Source: Mesorhizobium sp. NZP2077
GTDB lineage: Bacteria; Pseudomonadota; Alphaproteobacteria; Rhizobiales; Rhizobiaceae
Reading direction: 5' to 3'
Assembly (NCBI RefSeq): GCF_013170805.1
Contig: NZ_CP051293.1
Span: 3,974,001-4,038,000, forward strand
Length of the DNA: 64,000 bases
Program-made: the position numbers and the translations under genes
The notes under the pieces: generated by a model
The model's input: only the letters and a program-made list of their open reading frames with translations
Told to the model about the DNA's origin: nothing
Databases searched by the model: none
Shown: in pieces, positions 9,738-18,511 of the stretch
Layout of the letters: every line of letters begins with the position of its first letter
Numbering within the stretch: position 1 is the first letter of the stretch

Positions 9738-10261
9738 GCCTCTACGGCGTCATCGCGGCTTTCGCCGATCCGGATGCGCTGACGCTGGCGGCCCGGACGA
9801 TGCGCGACAAGGGCTACCGGCGCATGGATGCTTTCTCGCCCTTCGAGGTGCACGGCCTTGCCGACATTCTCGGCATGCGAAAGACGCGGCTGCCATGGGC
9901 GGTGCTGGCGGGCGCTGTTGCCGGCGCGGTGCTGGTCTACGCGTTGATCCTTTATTCGGTCGAGGTGGATTTTCCCATCAACGTCGGCGGCCGGCCGCTA
10001 CACTCCTGGCCGCCTTTCACGGTGATCGCGTTCGAGGCGGCCATTCTGGGCGCGGCACTGGCCGGCTTTGCCGGCATGCTGTGGGCGAACGGTCTGCCGC
10101 AATATTACCACCCTGTCTTCAACGCCAAGAGTTTCACCTATGCGCAAGGCGGCAGGTTCTATCTGCTGGTCGAGGCGGCCGACCCGAAGTACCGCAAGGG
10201 CGTCACCAAGGGTCAATTGACGCGGCTTGGCGCCGAAACGGTCGAAGAGGTGGAGGCATGA
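9734..10261 (+). CDS. actD: Alternative Complex III subunit ActD (DUF3341 family)
   Basis: 175 residues, starting MSLYGVIAAFADPDALTLAA with an ATGA overlap on actC. The soluble N-terminal part is followed by two transmembrane helices (about 57-77 and 96-118), including WPPFTVIAFEAAILGAALAG. It ends with the conserved soluble tail GRFYLLVEAADP. This is a structural ACIII subunit without cofactors. The order and coupling within actABCDEF are canonical. Confidence 0.9.
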   Translation: MSLYGVIAAFADPDALTLAARTMRDKGYRRMDAFSPFEVHGLADILGMRKTRLPWAVLAGAVAGAVLVYALILYSVEVDFPINVGGRPLHSWPPFTVIAFEAAILGAALAGFAGMLWANGLPQYYHPVFNAKSFTYAQGGRFYLLVEAADPKYRKGVTKGQLTRLGAETVEEVEA

Positions 10262-10797
10262 GAGCGCCGACGCTTCTTTTGCCGCTCTTGCTGCTGATCG
10301 CGGGCTGCAAGCAAGACATGGCGGACCAACCGCGCTACAATCCGCTTGCGCGCAGCACGCAGTTCGCCGACGGCATGTCGGCGAGGACGCCGGTCGACGG
10401 CACGGTGACGCGCGATGCCGATCTGACGGCAACGCCGAATAAATTTCCCTATCCGATCACCATGGAGCTGCTCCAGCGTGGACAGCAACGCTTCGACATC
10501 TTTTGCTCGCCCTGTCATGGCCGCACCGGAGATGGCCACGGCATGGTGGTCCAGCGCGGGTTCCCGGCGCCGCCGAGCTATCATCAGGATGTGCTGCGCA
10601 ATGCGCCGGACCGTCATTTCTACGACGTCATCACCAACGGCTATGGCGCCATGTATCCATATGCCGCGCGTGTGCCGCCGACAGACCGCTGGGCGATCGT
10701 TGCCTACATCAGGGCTCTGCAATATTCGCGTTATGCATCCGCCAGCGCACTGCCGAGCGATCTGCGTGCGAAACTCGATGTGGAGGCCACGCGATGA
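10258..10797 (+). CDS. actE: Alternative Complex III subunit ActE, monohaem cytochrome c lipoprotein
   Basis: 179 residues. The N-terminus MRAPTLLLPLLLLIAGCKQD is a lipoprotein signal with a lipobox ending at Cys17. One haem motif CSPCH follows near residue 82 (FDIFCSPCHGRTGDGHGMVV), with a distal Met ligand likely in YGAMYPYA. ActE is the electron exit subunit of ACIII. The start overlaps the actD stop as ATGA. Confidence 0.93.
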   Translation: MRAPTLLLPLLLLIAGCKQDMADQPRYNPLARSTQFADGMSARTPVDGTVTRDADLTATPNKFPYPITMELLQRGQQRFDIFCSPCHGRTGDGHGMVVQRGFPAPPSYHQDVLRNAPDRHFYDVITNGYGAMYPYAARVPPTDRWAIVAYIRALQYSRYASASALPSDLRAKLDVEATR

Positions 10798-11927
10798 GGC
10801 GTCCCGCATGGCCTGATGGATATCTTGCTTCACTGGTTTTGCTGGCCGCCGCAGGGCTTCTGCTGGCGGCCATCGGGCTCTTCTTCGATCCTCGGAGGGC
10901 GCTGGCTGGCTGGCTGACGGTCGCGCTCTTCCTGCTTGGATTGCCACTTGGGGCTATGACGATCCTGATGGTCCATGGGCTGACCCGCGGGCGCTGGGGA
11001 GAAGCGTTGCGTCCGCCCCTGCGCGCCATCGTCGCTACCTTGCCGCTCGCCTTGCTGTTGCTTCTGCCTGTTCTCGTGCCGCTTCATTTCGTCTTCCCGT
11101 GGGCAGGAACTGATCCAGCTATGTCGCCGGAGACGGTGCGGCAAAAATTTGCCTATCTCAACGTGCCGTTTTTCGTCATTCGCTTCATCGTCTGCGCCAT
11201 GATCTGGATGGTGCTTGGGTGGTTGATCCTTGGGTGGACAGCGCCCGACAAAGACAGAGGCACGGCGAGCCGCCCCTATGCGATCGGGCTCATCGTTCAT
11301 GGCCTTGCCGTGACCGTATTTGCCATCGACTGGATGCTGTCGATCGAGCCCGACTTCATCTCCAGCATCTATGCCATGCTCGAAGCCGCGGCCGAGGCCG
11401 TCGGTGCCTTTGCACTGGCTTTGACGGTGCTGGCCGCCGGACGCGCCATAGAAACCATGCCCGGCGGCGAGGACGACACGGCCTTGGGCGAGGACGTCGC
11501 CAACATGCTGTTCGGTTTCATGCTGATCTGGGCCTATCTGTCCTTCATGCAGTGGCTGATCATCTGGGCCGGCGACCTGCCGGAGGAAATCCACTGGTAC
11601 ATCCTGCGCAGCCAGGATGGTTGGCAGTACCTGCTGTGGCTGCTGATCGCGCTGCAATTCGCGGTGCCCTTCGCCGGCTTCCTCAACCGCTCGGCCAAGC
11701 GTAGCCATCGCGGTCTGCTCGGCCTTGGTGCGTTTGTCCTGGCCGGACATTTCACCGATGTCGTCTGGCGCATCCGCCCGGCGCTGTCGGCCGCCGGAGC
11801 GCCGGTATCCTGGACCGACCTGGCGGCGGTCGCCGGTGCCAGCGGCGCGTGGTGCGCCTTGTTCCTTTGGACCCTGTCCGAGCCGAAACGGATCGCTTTC
11901 TGGCACGGGAGGCAGGTCCGTGGTTAG
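10794..11927 (+). CDS. actF: Alternative Complex III subunit ActF (NrfD-like second membrane subunit)
   Basis: 377 residues with about ten transmembrane helices, paralogous in fold to ActC. It starts MRRPAWPDGYLASLVLLAAA, and conserved signatures such as IWAYLSFMQWLIIWAGDLPEE are diagnostic for ActF. The ATGA overlap with actE and 8-bp overlap with the next ORF keep the operon coupled. Confidence 0.92.
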   Translation: MRRPAWPDGYLASLVLLAAAGLLLAAIGLFFDPRRALAGWLTVALFLLGLPLGAMTILMVHGLTRGRWGEALRPPLRAIVATLPLALLLLLPVLVPLHFVFPWAGTDPAMSPETVRQKFAYLNVPFFVIRFIVCAMIWMVLGWLILGWTAPDKDRGTASRPYAIGLIVHGLAVTVFAIDWMLSIEPDFISSIYAMLEAAAEAVGAFALALTVLAAGRAIETMPGGEDDTALGEDVANMLFGFMLIWAYLSFMQWLIIWAGDLPEEIHWYILRSQDGWQYLLWLLIALQFAVPFAGFLNRSAKRSHRGLLGLGAFVLAGHFTDVVWRIRPALSAAGAPVSWTDLAAVAGASGAWCALFLWTLSEPKRIAFWHGRQVRG

Positions 11928-12408
11928 GGCTGCACATCCCGAAACGCGCGACGTGCAGCCAAGGGCAGTTCTGCTGTTTGGCGCCGGTCTGCTCGTCTTC
12001 TTGGCGCTGGCTGCGATAGCGTTGAAGCTGATTTTCAACACGACGCCATATTGGCCGCTGGCAGGTGGCGGGACTGGAGACGCAACTCCACAATTGCAGG
12101 TGTCGCCTGCAACCGATCTCACGGCCTTTCGCAAGCAGGAAGATCAGGAACTGGGCAAGCTCGGCTGGGTCGATCGCAATGCCGGCATCGCACGCATTCC
12201 GATCGAAGACGCGATGAAACTGATCACCGTTCAGGGACTTCCTGATTGGAAACGGCAAGTCGTTTCGGAGAGGCAGGATTGTGCTTTGCTCGGGCAGCAG
12301 GTTCCCCGTGCGCCCCAACTCAGCAAATGCAGCACGGCTGCCGGCCAAGCCGACGACGCTGCGCGCCGGCCAGACCATGTCGCGCCGGCCCCTGCGGTGC
12401 GGCCATGA
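11920..12408 (+). CDS. Single-span membrane protein of unknown function between actF and SCO
   Basis: 162 residues from a GTG start at 11920 (VVRAAHPETRDVQPRAVLLF). One membrane helix at about 18-42 (LLFGAGLLVFLALAAIALKL) is followed by a periplasmic part with QDEDQELGKLGWVD-like sequence and a predicted helical motif IPIEDAMKLI. The last third is Ala/Pro/Arg-rich. It overlaps actF by 8 bp and ATGA-overlaps the SCO gene, so it is almost certainly co-translated with the complex. It may be an assembly factor or an accessory ACIII subunit. I recall similar ORFs at this place in other alphaproteobacterial ACIII operons but no function. Confidence 0.75.
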   Translation: MVRAAHPETRDVQPRAVLLFGAGLLVFLALAAIALKLIFNTTPYWPLAGGGTGDATPQLQVSPATDLTAFRKQEDQELGKLGWVDRNAGIARIPIEDAMKLITVQGLPDWKRQVVSERQDCALLGQQVPRAPQLSKCSTAAGQADDAARRPDHVAPAPAVRP

Positions 12409-13160
12409 TACGCTCGCTCCTGGTCTTGGCTGTGCTGCTCGCGGCAAGTGTGGCCGGTGCGACAGAGCGCCCATCCTTCGATCCGAAGATCGGCGCACAA
12501 CTCGACATCGAAAAGGCCTTTCTCGATACTTCGGGCAAGGCAATTAGTCTGTCCGACATTCTCGCCGGCCGTCCGGCGCTTGTCATCTTCGGTTACGACA
12601 AATGCCCCAACCTCTGCGGTGTCACCCAGCAGGCGGTTGCCTCAGACCTAAACAAGACAGGCCTCGATCCACGGACCTACCGGGCGCTTTTCTTTTCGAT
12701 AGATCCTTCGGAGACCTTTCAGGATGCGATCGCTGCAAGAGCCGAAGTCGCGCCGTCCGCCGGGCAAGAAGGACTGGCGGCTTGGCGGTTCCTGACCAGC
12801 CCCGACGATGCCGGTGCCGCGCTTGCAGCCGAAGCCGGCATCACCTTCGATCGGCGCGATCGGATCGCCCAATATGTCCATCCGATCGCCGTTATCGCAC
12901 TGACGCCGCAGGGCAGGATCGCACAGGTGCTGCCGGCGCTGAACTTCGAACCGCGCGATCTCAAGCTTGCTCTCGTCGAAGCATCGGCCGGCCGGCTGGG
13001 CTCGATCGCGGACCATATCTTCCTGCTCTGCGCCGGCTTCGATACGTCGAAAGGGCAATACACGTCCGCGATAGAGGCGGCTGTGAAGATGGCAGGTGCA
13101 GCGACACTCTTGGGTCTTGGCGTCAGCCTCTTCATACTTACGCGACGGAGGCGGGTTTGA
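12405..13160 (+). CDS. SCO1/SenC family copper chaperone for oxidase CuA assembly
   Basis: 251 residues: signal peptide (1-19, MIRSLLVLAVLLAASVAGA), a thioredoxin-like domain with the copper-binding CPNLC (Cys67, Cys71), and the conserved distal His in AQYVHPIAVIAL. Unusually for SCO proteins it ends with a C-terminal membrane helix (about 224-245, AGAATLLGLGVSLFILTRRR). SCO proteins deliver copper to the CuA site of oxidase subunit II, which is the next gene. ATG 12405 overlaps the previous stop. Confidence 0.9.
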   Translation: MIRSLLVLAVLLAASVAGATERPSFDPKIGAQLDIEKAFLDTSGKAISLSDILAGRPALVIFGYDKCPNLCGVTQQAVASDLNKTGLDPRTYRALFFSIDPSETFQDAIAARAEVAPSAGQEGLAAWRFLTSPDDAGAALAAEAGITFDRRDRIAQYVHPIAVIALTPQGRIAQVLPALNFEPRDLKLALVEASAGRLGSIADHIFLLCAGFDTSKGQYTSAIEAAVKMAGAATLLGLGVSLFILTRRRRV

Positions 13161-14116
13161 GTTTGGGCATCCCCTTCACACCGCCCGAAGCGTCGTCGAT
13201 CGCCAGCAGCGTCGACACGCTGTTCTACACCTTGCTGGCCTTCACCTTCGCACTAGGTCTCTTCTTGGCCAGCCTCGTCGTCTTCTACGCCATCAAATAC
13301 CGTGCCGGTTCGAAGGCCGACCGGACCGGCGAACGGACGCGAAGCCTGCCCTTGGAAGTGGCCTGGACAGTCGTCAGCTTGCTGATCGCATTCGTCATCT
13401 TCGGTTGGGGCGCCGTGCTGTTCCTGCGTCGCGAGCATCCGCCCATCGACGCGCTCGAAATCGCTGGCCTTGGCAAGCAATGGATGTGGGAGTTTCGCCA
13501 TCCCGGCGGCCAGCGTGAAATCAACGAACTGCATGTGCCGGTCGGCAAGGCCGTGATCGTGTCGCTGGCGTCGCAGGACGTCATCCACTCCTTCTTCGTC
13601 CCGGCCTTCCGGGTCAAGCAGGATGCCGTGCCGGGGCGCACGACGCATGTCTGGTTCATCGCCGACGAGCCCGGTCGTTATCATCTGTTCTGCGCGCAGT
13701 ATTGCGGGACACAACATTCCGAAATGGGTGGCTGGGTGACGGTGATGCAGCCGGAGGCCTACGCCGCGTGGCTTGGCGTCCAGGGGCAGGGCGACACGCT
13801 CGCCGCCGACGGTGAAAAGCTGTTTCGCGCGCTGGGCTGCTCGGGCTGCCACGGCAATGCCAGCAAGGTCAGGGCACCAAATCTGGCCGGTATCTTCGGA
13901 CGGCCGGTGGCGTTGGACAATCAGCAGACGGTGATTGCCGACGACCGCTATCTCCGCGATTCCATCCTCAATCCGAAAAAGGAAATCGCTGCCGGCTACG
14001 ATCCGGTGATGCCAAGTTTCGACGGCCTGGTCGATGAGGGGGAGATGCAGATGCTGCTTGCCTATCTCAAATCCCTTTCGCCGCGCGCGGCGGCCAAGAG
14101 CGAGCCAGTTCAATGA
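13157..14116 (+). CDS. coxB: Cytochrome c oxidase subunit II with fused cytochrome c domain (caa3 type)
   Basis: 319 residues from a TTG start overlapping the SCO stop (TTGA), with a strong GGAGG 5 nt upstream that decides this start. Two transmembrane helices (about 22-45 and 68-90) anchor a cupredoxin domain whose CuA ligands are visible: His144, Cys179, Cys183, His187 and Met190 in [12 protein letters not shown]. The C-terminal cytochrome c domain has CSGCH at 228-232 and an expected Met ligand near DPVMPSF. The fusion makes this a caa3-type enzyme that can take electrons directly from ACIII. Confidence 0.93.
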   Translation: MSLGIPFTPPEASSIASSVDTLFYTLLAFTFALGLFLASLVVFYAIKYRAGSKADRTGERTRSLPLEVAWTVVSLLIAFVIFGWGAVLFLRREHPPIDALEIAGLGKQWMWEFRHPGGQREINELHVPVGKAVIVSLASQDVIHSFFVPAFRVKQDAVPGRTTHVWFIADEPGRYHLFCAQYCGTQHSEMGGWVTVMQPEAYAAWLGVQGQGDTLAADGEKLFRALGCSGCHGNASKVRAPNLAGIFGRPVALDNQQTVIADDRYLRDSILNPKKEIAAGYDPVMPSFDGLVDEGEMQMLLAYLKSLSPRAAAKSEPVQ

Positions 14117-15753
14117 GCACCGACGCATTGAGGCCATCGAGCTATCTGGGGGAGGGTGCCGGTCCAGCCGCGTGGCTACTCACCACCGACCATAAGCGGG
14201 TCGCCTGGCTCTATCTGATTTCGCTTACTGCCTTTTTCTTCCTCGGCGGCGCCTTTGCCGTCCTGATACGGATCGAGCTCGCGACGCCCGCCGGCGACCT
14301 CGTCTCGGATGACACCTACAACCGGCTGTTTTCGCTGCACGGCATTATCATGGTCTGGTTCTTCCTGGTTCCATCCATCCCCGCCACGCTCGGCAACTTC
14401 CTTTTGCCGCTGATGATCGGTGCACGAGATCTCGCCTTTCCAAGGCTCAATCTGGCGAGCTGGTATGTCTTCATGCTGGGTAGCCTGTTTGCCCTGGCTT
14501 CGGTGGTCTTCGGTGGCGTCGATACCGGCTGGACTTTCTACACACCGCTCTCCACCCTCTACGCCAACGGCTTCGTCTCGATGGCAGCCCTTGGCGTCTT
14601 CATCGTCGGGTTTTCGACGATCATGACGGGCATCAATTTCATCGTCACCATTCACACGCTGCGGGCGCCAGGCCTGACCTGGTTCCGGCTGCCGATCTTC
14701 GTCTGGACCATGTATGCGACCGCGCTGGTCATGGTGCTGGCGACGCCGGTGCTCGCCGCCTCGCTGATCCTGATCGTGCTGGAGCGCGTGTTCGGCATCG
14801 GCATCTTCAACCCGGCGCTGGGTGGCGACCCGCTGCTGTTCCAGCATCTGTTCTGGTTCTATTCGCACCCCGCCGTCTACATCATGATCCTGCCCGGCAT
14901 GGGAGTGGTCTCGGAGGTGCTGCCCTGCTTCAGCCGGCGGCCGCTGTTCGGCTACAAGGCCGTCGCCCTGTCCTCGATGGCGATCGCCGTGTTCGGCTTC
15001 CTGGTATGGGGCCACCACATGTTCGTCTCCGGCCAGTCAGCCTATGCCGGCGTGCTGTTCTCGTTCCTGTCGTTCTGCGTCGCCATTCCCTCGGCGATCA
15101 AGGTCTTCAACTGGAGCCTGACTCTGCGCAAGGGCGAGATCTCTTTTGAGACGCCGATGCTCTACGCGCTGTTCTTCCTGGGGTTGTTCACCTTTGGCGG
15201 GCTGGCAGGCCTCTTCCTGGCAGCGCTTGCCATCGACGTTCACGTCCACGACACCTACTTTGTCGTCGCGCATTTCCATTACATCATGGTCGGCGGCATG
15301 GTGACGGCCTATATGGCCGGACTGCACTTCTGGTGGCCCAAACTGACCGGCCGGATGTACTCCGAGACCTGGGGGCGCATTGCCGCGACCGTCACCTTCC
15401 TCGGGTTCAACCTCACCTTCTTTCCGCAATTCGTGCTCGGCTTCCTCGGCATGCCGAGGCGCTATCACACCTATCCACCAGAATTCCAGTTCTGGCACAT
15501 CCTGTCGTCGGCCGGCGCCGTCGTGCTGGCGGTGGGTTACCTGATGCCGTTGTTCTACCTCGGCTGGTCGATGTTTCGCGGCGCCCGCGCACCCGCAAAT
15601 CCTTGGGGGGCGACCGGGCTTGAATGGCAGACTGCTTCGCCGCCGCCACCACACAATTTCGACACCATGCCCAGGGTCAACCGACCTGCCTACGACTACG
15701 ACATGAAGGGGCTGCAACACGAGAAGTTCAGTCCGCACAAGGACGAGGCCTGA
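14113..15753 (+). CDS. coxA: Cytochrome c oxidase subunit I (caa3, type A2 haem-copper oxidase)
   Basis: 546 residues, about 12 transmembrane helices. Low-spin haem ligand His76 (FSLHGIIM), CuB ligand His252 with the His-Tyr cross-link partner Tyr256 in YSHPAVY, the WGHHMF pair of CuB histidines, and the [17 protein letters not shown] haem ligands are all present. Helix VI reads YSHPAVY, lacking the proton-channel Glu of type A1 enzymes (GHPEVY) and having the preceding Tyr-Ser pair. This is the hallmark of type A2 oxidases. The enzyme reduces oxygen and pumps protons in the inner membrane. ATGA overlap with coxB. Confidence 0.95.
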   Translation: MSTDALRPSSYLGEGAGPAAWLLTTDHKRVAWLYLISLTAFFFLGGAFAVLIRIELATPAGDLVSDDTYNRLFSLHGIIMVWFFLVPSIPATLGNFLLPLMIGARDLAFPRLNLASWYVFMLGSLFALASVVFGGVDTGWTFYTPLSTLYANGFVSMAALGVFIVGFSTIMTGINFIVTIHTLRAPGLTWFRLPIFVWTMYATALVMVLATPVLAASLILIVLERVFGIGIFNPALGGDPLLFQHLFWFYSHPAVYIMILPGMGVVSEVLPCFSRRPLFGYKAVALSSMAIAVFGFLVWGHHMFVSGQSAYAGVLFSFLSFCVAIPSAIKVFNWSLTLRKGEISFETPMLYALFFLGLFTFGGLAGLFLAALAIDVHVHDTYFVVAHFHYIMVGGMVTAYMAGLHFWWPKLTGRMYSETWGRIAATVTFLGFNLTFFPQFVLGFLGMPRRYHTYPPEFQFWHILSSAGAVVLAVGYLMPLFYLGWSMFRGARAPANPWGATGLEWQTASPPPPHNFDTMPRVNRPAYDYDMKGLQHEKFSPHKDEA

Positions 15754-16391
15754 TGGGCGCGTCGACCGAAAGCGTCGCCTTCGATACGCCGGCCCGCGAA
15801 CAGGCCGCTGATACGTTTGCCATGTGGGTCTTCATCGGCTCGGAAGCGATGCTGTTCGGCGCGATCCTGCTGGTGTTCCTGATCGCGAGGATCAGCTACG
15901 GGCCAGCCTTCGCCGCCGCATCACACCACCTTTCGCTTCCACTCGGCACGCTGAACACCGTCGTGCTGATCACGTCCAGTTTCAGCATGGCGCTAGCGCA
16001 TCTCTTCGCCAGCAGAGGCCGTTGGCGTGCATCGACCTGGTCGCTCGCTGCGACGGCGCTGCTGGGCCTGGTGTTCCTCGGCATCAAGGCAGCGGAATAC
16101 ACGATGGAGTTTCGCGAGGGCGTCGCTCCGGTGCTTGGCGCCCCGTTCACCTATGATGGACCCGATCCTGTGCATGCCGAATTCTTCTTCGGCCTCTATT
16201 TCGCGATGACGTCGCTGCATGCAGTGCATCTCATTGGCGGCATCGTCGTCATCGCAGGCATGCTGGTGATGTGGTCGAGCGCGACGCAGTCCAGTCGGCT
16301 TCGCCGCGTGCGGGCGATCGGCCTTTACTGGCATTTCGTCGACATCGTCTGGGTGTTCCTGTTCCCCGTTCTCTACCTGAGCAACCGATGA
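15753..16391 (+). CDS. coxC: Cytochrome c oxidase subunit III
   Basis: 212 residues with five membrane helices, the short form found in caa3 oxidases. Conserved signatures include FAMWVFIGSEAMLFGAIL near the N-terminus and FGLYFAMTSLHAVHLIGG, plus YWHFVDIVWVFLFPVLYL at the end. It stabilises subunit I during turnover. ATG 15753 shares its A with the coxA TGA. Confidence 0.93.
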   Translation: MGASTESVAFDTPAREQAADTFAMWVFIGSEAMLFGAILLVFLIARISYGPAFAAASHHLSLPLGTLNTVVLITSSFSMALAHLFASRGRWRASTWSLAATALLGLVFLGIKAAEYTMEFREGVAPVLGAPFTYDGPDPVHAEFFFGLYFAMTSLHAVHLIGGIVVIAGMLVMWSSATQSSRLRRVRAIGLYWHFVDIVWVFLFPVLYLSNR

Positions 16392-16642
16392 GCGACATTC
16401 GCAAGCTCACCATCGCCTATTCCGGACTCCTGGCCTTGCTGGGTCTGACGGTCGGCTCATCATTCCTCGACCTTGGTGGTTTGAACTCCGCGCTCAACTT
16501 GGTGATCGCTGCTGGCAAGGCCGCGATTATCGCCGTTCTGTTCATGCAACTGACCGGTGAGGGCATCTTGCCGCGGCTGGCGGTTGCGGCGACAGGCTTG
16601 TGGTTGGCCGTTCTGTTCGGACTGACGTTGATCGGACGATGA
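16388..16642 (+). CDS. Small subunit IV of caa3-type cytochrome oxidase
   Basis: 84 residues, three short hydrophobic helices (about 9-27, 33-52 and 62-80), with AAGKAAIIAVLFMQLTGE typical of prokaryotic COX4 family proteins. ATG 16388 overlaps the coxC stop (ATGA). Last gene of the operon, 14 bp before a stem-loop. Confidence 0.85.
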   Translation: MSDIRKLTIAYSGLLALLGLTVGSSFLDLGGLNSALNLVIAAGKAAIIAVLFMQLTGEGILPRLAVAATGLWLAVLFGLTLIGR

Positions 16643-16656
16643 GGATGGGACATAGT

Positions 16657-16678
16657 AGGCTTCTTGTTGAAGAAGCCT
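16657..16678 (+). terminator. Stem-loop at the end of the act-cox operon
   Basis: Perfect 9-bp stem AGGCTTCTT / AAGAAGCCT with a 4-nt loop, just after the last cox gene. No T-run follows, so it is either a weak intrinsic terminator or an RNA 3'-end stabiliser. Confidence 0.6.
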
Positions 16679-16866
16679 GTGATGCTCCGCAACTGCCGAA
16701 CCTAACTCAAGGCGGGCGCGACAACCGTTGTTGATCTTACCGCAACCGCAGAAATCCTCCCGCCGAGCGGGTTCGTTCATCGGCCCAACTGCGGCCATTC
16801 GTGAACTTTCTTCGATTGACGCACCCGGCAAATTCACGACACGCAACTTCATGTTGCACCGTTAGG
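16679..16866. other. Junction between the core operon and the accessory region
   Basis: 188 bp with no convincing gene on either strand. It separates the respiratory operon from the integrase gene. The lost 3' end of radC was looked for here and not found. Confidence 0.4.
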
Positions 16867-18108
16867 TCAGGCGGCTTTGCGGTTCTGCCCCTTGGTAAGC
16901 AACGCGGTGATGAACTTGTCCCACTTCTTCATGCCGGCGCGCTTTTCCGGCATGTAGTTCCATCTGTCGTAATTCTTCGAGCTGACATCATGCAGGGCAT
17001 GGTTCTGGATGCGGTCGCGGATTTCCTTCGTCACCCCGGCTTTGCCGGCGAGTGTCTTCCAAGTTCGCCGCAAATCCCGATTGGTCACCACCGGGATAAC
17101 GCCACGCTCGCGCTGCCTCCAGATGAAGCTGTATAGGGTGTTGTGGCTGACCGGTACGGACGGGTCGTTCGCTGATGGAAAGAACCACCCAAATTTGTTC
17201 GGCTTGAGGGAATTGATCAACTCGGCGGCCAGCGCGGGAACGGGTATCGCGTGCGGCCGGCTGTTCTTCGTCTTCGACCAGTCGATGATTTCTTCGGCGG
17301 CATCCCACTGATCGACGTGCAGTCGGGCAATCTCCTCGACACGTTGTCCAGTCAGCATGAGGATGCGGATGGCGCGGGGGTACGGCGGATGCACGGGAGT
17401 GTCGGGGCATTCGAGCCAGCGATAGAGCCGCACATATTCGTCCTCATCCAGCCAGCGGGTGCCGACATTCTTTGGTTCGGTCGGGATGCCCGCCGCCGGA
17501 TTATAGGCAAGCCGGAAGCGGCGAGGGGAACTGTTCCGATAGTCATGCTCGGACTTCATGCCCCAGCTGTAGGCGGAACGGACATAGCTTCGGACGTGAT
17601 CCGCCATGACCCGGGCACCGCGCTCGTAGATAGGGCGGATGACGTTGGCCACTTCATCGGGTTCGATCTCGCGCGCTAGCCGATTGCGCCCGAGTGTGTC
17701 GGCAACCTTGTTTAGTCCCTTCTCGGCTTCCTTCCAGGAGGACTTGCCGTTCTCCCTGAGGTTCTCGACATAGGCCTCGAAGAGATCGCCGACGGTCCCG
17801 GGCCGGGTATCCGTGGCGATCTTGATGCTTCGGCCTTTCTGGATGAGATTGGCGAAGTCGCGCTGGAAGAGTTCGCGCGCTCCAGCCAGAGAGGTCGATG
17901 GATAGGAACCGATCTTCTTTTTCGTCCGTTTGCCGTCGCTCCACTGCTGGGCCATCCACTCTGCTGTCACTCGCGTCGGCATGGCCTTCAAAACCAGCAC
18001 CAGCCGACCCGTGCCGCGACCTTCGCCATCGGCGAGGTCCGCCTGCTTGCCTGACTTCTCGACCTGTTTGATTGCTCGCCGAATGGCTCCGTCAGTGAGG
18101 CTGGGCAT
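16867..18108 (-). CDS. Phage/island-type tyrosine recombinase (integrase)
   Basis: 413 residues from MPSLTDGAIRRAIKQ (the family start; the frame is open for 28 more codons upstream). N-terminal DNA-binding part with DGKRTKKKIGSYPSTSLAGAR, a SAM-like core-binding domain around 105-215, and a catalytic domain from about 225. Catalytic candidates: Arg256 (TGQRVEEIARL), Lys near 279 (DWSKTKNSRPHAI), Arg347 in NRDLRRTW, His370 and nucleophile Tyr380 (KNYDRWNY). The usual HxxR histidine is Arg344 (RDLR). It faces the end of the cox operon and sits next to a broken radC, suggesting it belongs to an element that landed in or beside radC. Confidence 0.9.
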   Translation of the reverse strand: MPSLTDGAIRRAIKQVEKSGKQADLADGEGRGTGRLVLVLKAMPTRVTAEWMAQQWSDGKRTKKKIGSYPSTSLAGARELFQRDFANLIQKGRSIKIATDTRPGTVGDLFEAYVENLRENGKSSWKEAEKGLNKVADTLGRNRLAREIEPDEVANVIRPIYERGARVMADHVRSYVRSAYSWGMKSEHDYRNSSPRRFRLAYNPAAGIPTEPKNVGTRWLDEDEYVRLYRWLECPDTPVHPPYPRAIRILMLTGQRVEEIARLHVDQWDAAEEIIDWSKTKNSRPHAIPVPALAAELINSLKPNKFGWFFPSANDPSVPVSHNTLYSFIWRQRERGVIPVVTNRDLRRTWKTLAGKAGVTKEIRDRIQNHALHDVSSKNYDRWNYMPEKRAGMKKWDKFITALLTKGQNRKAA

Positions 18109-18285
18109 GGCTGGACTCGTGCAGATTTGGGGGCGGTATGGGCCCGCTAATTGGTGACGGTAAGGCGTTCGGTCGCCGAAAACCGCCTCCAATATGCCAA
18201 AAACTGCCCCCTGTACGCAAGACCAAAAAAGATCAATGATTCAATGTGATTGAGCGGGATTGTTCGTGACGTTTGGAGGGCGAAA

Positions 18286-18444
18286 TGGATGGTTGTGGAT
18301 CAGGATGATCGCGGTGGCCGAGAGTTCGAGTGCCCGCTTGACCACTTCCCGGGGATAGACGGGCGTATGGTCGACAGTGCCGGTCTGTTGCACCTCGTCG
18401 GCGATCAGCCGTTCTTCTTGTCAAGGAACAGGATGCGGAACTGC
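18286..18444 (-). pseudogene. radC: radC internal fragment, frameshifted and 3'-truncated
   Basis: Read on the minus strand from 18444, the sequence gives [12 protein letters not shown], then after a one-base deletion near 18405-18411 [20 protein letters not shown] and [15 protein letters not shown], ending at the catalytic HNHP of the JAMM-like domain. Beyond about 18286 the reading diverges and the terminal SGDP...D part is gone. It continues the N-terminal fragment at 19603-20067 across the inserted element. Confidence 0.85.
18435..18444. repeat. Target-site duplication, left copy
   Basis: GCGGAACTGC, identical to 19603-19612 on the other side of the element. Removing one copy and the element rebuilds a continuous radC reading frame ([11 protein letters not shown]). 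Confidence 0.85.
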
Positions 18445-18468
18445 GGTCTTATGTAGCAAACGCACCAA
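18445..18468 (+). repeat. Left terminal inverted repeat of the radC-inserted element
   Basis: 24-bp perfect inverse match to 19579-19602, beginning GGTCTTATG. Inside the match the two ends diverge at once. Confidence 0.85.
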
Positions 18469-18511
18469 CTTCTCGCACGACCTAAAGGGTGGGTTCCCAT
18501 AAAATCCGGGG

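Noticed and set aside
8307..12134. Several 250-430 codon minus-strand frames opposite the act operon
   Set aside because: All lie antisense to overlapping, motif-bearing act and cox genes and are rich in Arg, Gln and His.
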